Shown piece by piece: positions 60,409 to 64,000 of a stretch of DNA of 64,000 nucleotides. The DNA comes from Erysipelothrix anatis (GTDB taxonomy: Bacteria > Bacillota_I > Bacilli_A > Erysipelotrichales > Erysipelotrichaceae): assembly GCF_009828745.1 (NCBI RefSeq), contig NZ_WTSX01000007.1:1-64000 (forward strand), in the 5' to 3' direction. The stretch's first letter is position 1. Every line of letters starts with the position of its first letter. The position numbers were made by a program, and so were the translations under genes. The notes under the pieces were generated by a model. It saw only the letters and a list, made by a program, of their open reading frames with translations, ran no database searches and had not been told where the DNA came from.

Positions 60409-61055
60409 TTGATTCTCTGAATTTGTCCTTTTGATAATAAATAGACGTCTCCAAGTACCTCCACAATGCCATTTACTACTTTAATCGCACCATTTTTTGT
60501 AGGAGCATAAATAGGAAGTTCATATGAAAATGGCATCAGATCCATGTCAAGGTAGTCATGATTTTCTAAATCAAAATGAGGTTCGAATGATAATTTATTT
60601 AATCTTAAGCCCTCTTGAAGTGATGCTTCCTTAACTTTATATTTATTTCGTGGTGAACACATCCATTTTTCACTCATGTTAATGGCACCAGCACTGGTTC
60701 CGATAATTACACCTTCGTGATTGCGAATCACATCATCAAGTTCAAGGTCATCTATCATTTTCTTTTGCTCAAGATTGTATCCACCAAGAATAAACACAAC
60801 AGATGCTTGACTAACCGCCCTGCGTGCTTCTTCAGCACTTAATTTATTATCAACAAAAACATAGTTTTTAAACTCAATACCTGCTTGAAGCAGCCATTCG
60901 CGTTCTGCAAGTGGTGGATTTTCGCCTTCATAATAAAGAGGATCTCCTGAAATCAAAGCAATTGTCTCACGGTGGAGAATGGTTTGCTGCAATGATTTTT
61001 GAATGTTCGATGGCATCGTGTCATAATACCAATCCAAGTAATAATGTACACTCAT
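60405..61055 (-). CDS. peptidase E (S51)-like protein
   Basis: 216 residues with the class I glutaminase-like fold. The nucleophile elbow is GTSAGAIN (Ser near 119), as in alpha-aspartyl dipeptidase PepE and cyanophycinase; SFEPHFDLENHDYL holds a conserved His. Cleaves Asp-X dipeptides in typical members. The deaminase gene lies 18 bases upstream on the same strand, so both are co-transcribed. Confidence 0.84.
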   Translation of the reverse strand: MSVHYYLDWYYDTMPSNIQKSLQQTILHRETIALISGDPLYYEGENPPLAEREWLLQAGIEFKNYVFVDNKLSAEEARRAVSQASVVFILGGYNLEQKKMIDDLELDDVIRNHEGVIIGTSAGAINMSEKWMCSPRNKYKVKEASLQEGLRLNKLSFEPHFDLENHDYLDMDLMPFSYELPIYAPTKNGAIKVVNGIVEVLGDVYLLSKGQIQRIK

Positions 61056-61073
61056 TACAGTATTTTCCTTTCA

Positions 61074-61526
61074 CTATTTAAAATAAGACGCTAGAATTGC
61101 GATACCTTCCTCATGAAGAACATGCTTAATGACTTCAGGTTGATAATGTGAATGTATAAAGACTGTTTCGCTACTATTAACCTGTGGTTCATCCAAAATT
61201 AAATTCAAATCACGACTTCCTGCACTGAATACAAGTGTTCCTAACGTTGACCACACCATTGCACCAGAGCACATGAAACACGGCTCACAGCTCGTGTAAA
61301 GTGTATACTCTGATAAATCTATGATTTTGTTTTGACGGCAGAATTCACTAATCAATGCAAGTTCCGCATGCATTGTTGGATCTGTGACCGACTTTATCCG
61401 ATTCATCGATGTGGCAACGCACTTTCCGTCTTTCACGAGGAGTGCTCCAAAAGGTTCATCACCACATTGCATTGCCTGTTTTGCAAGCGCTAATGCTTCC
61501 ATCATAAATGCTTTATGTTTATCCAT
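61074..61526 (-). CDS. zinc-dependent nucleoside/guanine deaminase-like protein
   Basis: 150 residues of the cytidine deaminase fold. Zinc ligands are HAELALIS (His with catalytic Glu, about 53-54) and PCEPCFMCSGAM (two Cys, near 81-86). The pattern CEPCFMCSGA and the length resemble guanine or cytosine deaminases and TadA relatives; the substrate is not decided by sequence. An AAAGGAGCC site precedes the start. Confidence 0.85.
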   Translation of the reverse strand: MDKHKAFMMEALALAKQAMQCGDEPFGALLVKDGKCVATSMNRIKSVTDPTMHAELALISEFCRQNKIIDLSEYTLYTSCEPCFMCSGAMVWSTLGTLVFSAGSRDLNLILDEPQVNSSETVFIHSHYQPEVIKHVLHEEGIAILASYFK

Positions 61527-61596
61527 TTTACGGCTCCTTTTTATTCATTCTAGCACATTTGCATTGCTCGAGCGTTGAAACGACGTTTTCAATTAC

Positions 61597-61625
61597 CAAA
61601 AAAGGGGCAGATAATCCCCTTTTGA
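61597..61625 (-). terminator. terminator of the second surface-protein gene
   Basis: Stem AAAAGGGG/CCCCTTTT (61600-61607, 61616-61623) with T run on the minus strand. Confidence 0.8.
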
Positions 61626-61627
61626 TA

Positions 61628-64000
61628 TTATGATTTATGTTTTCTTCTTGCTACAAGTGCTATTACAACACCAAGACTTGAGATTGTTAGGGCACTAATT
61701 GGAAGTATGTTACTCATACCCGTGTTCGGTAATGTATGTGTATCCGCTTTTGTGCTTTCATTCGTAGTTAGTACTTCTGGGTCACTCGGTGCTACCGGAT
61801 CAACTGGGTCAACTGGCTCAACCGGGTCAACTGGATCAACTGGGTCAACTGGGTCAACTGGATTAACTGGGTCAACTGGGTCAACTGGGTCAACCGGGTC
61901 AACTGGGTCAACTGGATCAACTGGATCAACTGGGTCAACTGGGTCAACTGGGTCAACTGGGTCAACTGGGTCAACTGGGTCAACTGGGTCAACTGGGTCA
62001 ACTGGGTCAACTGGGTCAACTGGGTCAATTTTTACTAAATTATTTACTGCCTTTTGTATTTCCAAAATTAGATTATCAATGATATCTTGAGTCAATGACT
62101 CACTTTGCAACAGTTGCTGTGCATTATCTGTTAATGCCTTTAGTACCGTCATACTTTCTGGAGTATACAATGATGTATTCATCGCATCAACCTCTTGAAT
62201 TAATGTTGCTAACTCAGCGGTATCAACTTTAACAACGGCTTTAATTGATACATTGTCAATATACGACGCTATAGCGGGGCCCGATGCTTTATAATAATAC
62301 AAAGTCACTGCATTCACACCTTCAGGTGTCGTGAATGTTATGGTACTTGGTTGATATTCAGTATGCTTAATTTCAACAAACTGCTTATCTTCTTTACCTT
62401 GATTATCTTTCCATTTCACGCCAAGCGTCAATTTTTGACTTGGATCGCCACTCATCGTCATCGCATCAATTTGATATTCGGTGTTTGGCGCAACAGCAAT
62501 AATATGTTCGATTGAGGCACCACCATTAACAGCCTTTATCTCTCCTGCATACTTACCTTCAAATGGATTATTGGTAGTAATTGCGCCATTCCATTGGAAG
62601 TTCCAAGGATCTTTATTTGTATGCTTCGTTGTATCTTCAAATGTTCCATTCTCAAGCTTTACTTCGAACGCTGGAATGGAAGGTTCAATTACTGTTGCCG
62701 GTATAAATGGTGTTACATTCTCAAACTTAGTATCTGAAAACTCATGGGCTCCAATATCTGGTAACCCGTTGTAAACAACGTTTCCATCATGAATTGAGTT
62801 CTTAAAGAAATCGGTTCCTGCTGTTCCAGGATGTTTGTTGATATCAAGGCTTACAAATCGACCTGCATTAACCGCTGGAGATGCAGCATTAATTTTAAAT
62901 CCATCAAGTGCAGACCAATCGGTAATATCACGGGTTTCCATATCTTTATCAAGAACTGTACCTGGGAAGGTTATATCCGTAAACATTGGATCAACACCCA
63001 CCAGATTGCTACCTGGAATTTGATTAGGTTTCGGAACATTACTTCCAGCAAAGATATTATTGGAGTACTCCCAACGTGCTTTTGTTGCGTAACCACCACG
63101 TCCATTATTAACAAAAATATTATTATAAATATTTGCTTGAACATTTCCCCCTTGATTGACAAGAGGTGCGGTATTCATGGTTTCATCAATATAAAAGACA
63201 TTGTTGTAGATATTAATGCCTTCAAGATTGTTTCCTTGGCAAACAGTGAATGTTTGATATTTATCATTGTAACTAATATTGTATCTAAAAGTTCCATCTT
63301 TAACACCACCACGGCTTTCAGCACATAATAGCAACGTACCACCATCATTATTATAAGAATAGTTGTATTGATAAACGACGCCTTGAGACCCTTGGTCAAA
63401 GTCCCATGGCATTCCATCTCGTGTTGAGAAGCCTCCGGTTACTTCATTGTATTGGAACAATGTATCATCTGCGTTCCATACCCACATACCTGCATTATAA
63501 CCTGTTGATTTTAAGTTATAACCGTCTAAGAAGTTATACTCTACAAGCGCACCTTTCGTCATATGCGGTGCGATACCATCGCCTCCAATATTATAAAGTT
63601 TATTTCCACGAATTTTAACATTTGTAATTGGTGTCCATGGTGTAACTGAATTTTCATTGAAAGCAGGGTCTTCTGGTCGGAGTAAGTCTCTATTTTTCCA
63701 GTCAGTCCAAAATAGAATTCCTGAACGATGGACATCTTCGATTATATTATTTTCAATCACAATATTGTCAAAGGTTGTCCGTTGATTAATGCTGTCCTTA
63801 TTATGAATTTTTCCATCAACCATATCTGGAATATTTACAGTCACCTGAATCCCAGAACTTCCTTTTGCATCTTTTTTATCTTCACCCTTGACGTCATGGA
63901 TGTACAAATCATGAATGTAGAAGTCATTTAAAGTTGTGGTAGTTTTTGTATTATGCTCCGTTAGATGCTCACCGCCATAATTAACGTTTAAAAGATGAAC
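61628..64000 (-). CDS. LPXTG-anchored parallel beta-helix surface protein, 5' end outside window
   Basis: 791 codons are visible; the frame stays open to base 64000 without a convincing start, so the N-terminus is missing. The first 380 visible residues are right-handed beta-helix repeats ([64 protein letters not shown]), as in pectate-lyase-like polysaccharide enzymes. Then a jelly-roll carbohydrate-binding-like domain (about 440-585), a FIVAR-like helical segment, the Val-Asp-Pro repeat, and LPNTG with a hydrophobic span and RRKHKS tail. Wall-anchored, probably acting on a host or plant polysaccharide (inference). Confidence 0.86.
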   Translation of the reverse strand, partial: VHLLNVNYGGEHLTEHNTKTTTTLNDFYIHDLYIHDVKGEDKKDAKGSSGIQVTVNIPDMVDGKIHNKDSINQRTTFDNIVIENNIIEDVHRSGILFWTDWKNRDLLRPEDPAFNENSVTPWTPITNVKIRGNKLYNIGGDGIAPHMTKGALVEYNFLDGYNLKSTGYNAGMWVWNADDTLFQYNEVTGGFSTRDGMPWDFDQGSQGVVYQYNYSYNNDGGTLLLCAESRGGVKDGTFRYNISYNDKYQTFTVCQGNNLEGINIYNNVFYIDETMNTAPLVNQGGNVQANIYNNIFVNNGRGGYATKARWEYSNNIFAGSNVPKPNQIPGSNLVGVDPMFTDITFPGTVLDKDMETRDITDWSALDGFKINAASPAVNAGRFVSLDINKHPGTAGTDFFKNSIHDGNVVYNGLPDIGAHEFSDTKFENVTPFIPATVIEPSIPAFEVKLENGTFEDTTKHTNKDPWNFQWNGAITTNNPFEGKYAGEIKAVNGGASIEHIIAVAPNTEYQIDAMTMSGDPSQKLTLGVKWKDNQGKEDKQFVEIKHTEYQPSTITFTTPEGVNAVTLYYYKASGPAIASYIDNVSIKAVVKVDTAELATLIQEVDAMNTSLYTPESMTVLKALTDNAQQLLQSESLTQDIIDNLILEIQKAVNNLVKIDPVDPVDPVDPVDPVDPVDPVDPVDPVDPVDPVDPVDPVDPVDPVDPVDPVDPVNPVDPVDPVDPVDPVEPVDPVDPVAPSDPEVLTTNESTKADTHTLPNTGMSNILPISALTISSLGVVIALVARRKHKS
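61797..62030 (-). repeat. 26-unit 9-bp tandem repeat coding Val-Asp-Pro
   Basis: 234 bases of the unit GGGTCAACT (plus strand), each coding Val-Asp-Pro on the minus strand. Eleven units at 61932-62030 are nearly identical; those on the other side vary (GGATCAACT, GGCTCAACC, GGATTAACT), giving rare Asn or Glu. It forms a stiff stalk between the functional domains and the LPNTG anchor. A unit of 9 bases allows length change without frameshift. Confidence 0.95.

Noticed and set aside
61797..62030. Possible CRISPR array
   Set aside because: The repeat is a 9-bp tandem unit without spacers and lies in frame inside a surface-protein gene.
61707..62090. A plus-strand frame of Ser-Thr-Gly repeats and a minus-strand frame of Gln-Leu-Thr repeats
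   Set aside because: Both are alternative frames of the 9-bp repeat that codes Val-Asp-Pro in the true gene.

Overview
The window looks like a low-GC, low-redundancy Firmicute chromosome, most likely an Erysipelothrix-like member of the Erysipelotrichia. This is inferred from AT-rich DNA, LPXTG surface proteins, PTS and GH4 sugar operons, a CpsBCD module and Firmicute-type ribosome binding sites. No ribosomal RNA lies inside the window, but its left edge carries the promoter and leader of an rRNA operon that reads leftwards out of it.

Layout. (1) 0.3-5.5 kb: an ABC importer with one ATPase, one permease and three paralogous lipoprotein binding proteins. Each binding-protein gene has its own terminator and its own small upstream ORF; these end in a Tyr run, contain a Trp codon, or end in a Phe run. 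(2) 5.6-10.9 kb: oligoendopeptidase F, a frameshifted DUF1801 gene, a CpsB/D/C polysaccharide regulation module and a DUF2185 gene. (3) 11.4-16.5 kb: a decayed accessory island between a tRNA-Ser gene and an imperfect copy of its 3' end and terminator. It holds an XhlA-type protein, a beheaded amidase with a Cpl-7 domain, a DUF3800 gene with an adjacent promoter-terminator RNA unit, and small immunity-like genes. (4) 16.6-21.8 kb: beta-glucoside-type catabolism (RpiR regulator, HAD phosphatase, GH4, lactonase-fold protein, ROK kinase). (5) 21.8-30.4 kb: housekeeping and membrane genes (DUF368/PopT type, endonuclease IV, LytTR plus LiaF-like pair, tRNA-Leu, cold-shock protein, CofE-like ligase). 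(6) 30.7-34.5 kb: a lysine-riboswitch-controlled amino-acid ABC importer with an M20 amidohydrolase. (7) 36.3-39.5 kb: a large LPXTG glycosidase-like surface protein. (8) 39.7-44.9 kb: an ABC-F protein behind a leader-ORF attenuator, then an agr-type quorum-sensing locus with an agrD gene of only 28 codons.

(9) 45-57.5 kb: a UvsE-like endonuclease, two copies of a small secreted bacteriocin-like peptide gene each followed by a large FtsX-like membrane protein (only one copy keeps an ATPase), and between them a maltose-type PTS/GH4/malic enzyme operon. (10) 57.7-61.5 kb: a GntR regulator divergent from a ceramidase-like gene and a SIS gene around a palindromic operator, then peptidase E and a deaminase. 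(11) 61.6-64.0 kb: the C-terminal part of a second LPXTG surface protein with a 26-unit 9-bp Val-Asp-Pro repeat; its start lies beyond the window.

The most unusual content is the set of amino-acid-specific leader ORFs on the aromatic-type importer, the duplicated bacteriocin-like modules, the DUF3800-RNA pair and the minimal agrD with a probable serine lactone. All gene calls rest on reading the sequence and recalled family knowledge; no database search was run.
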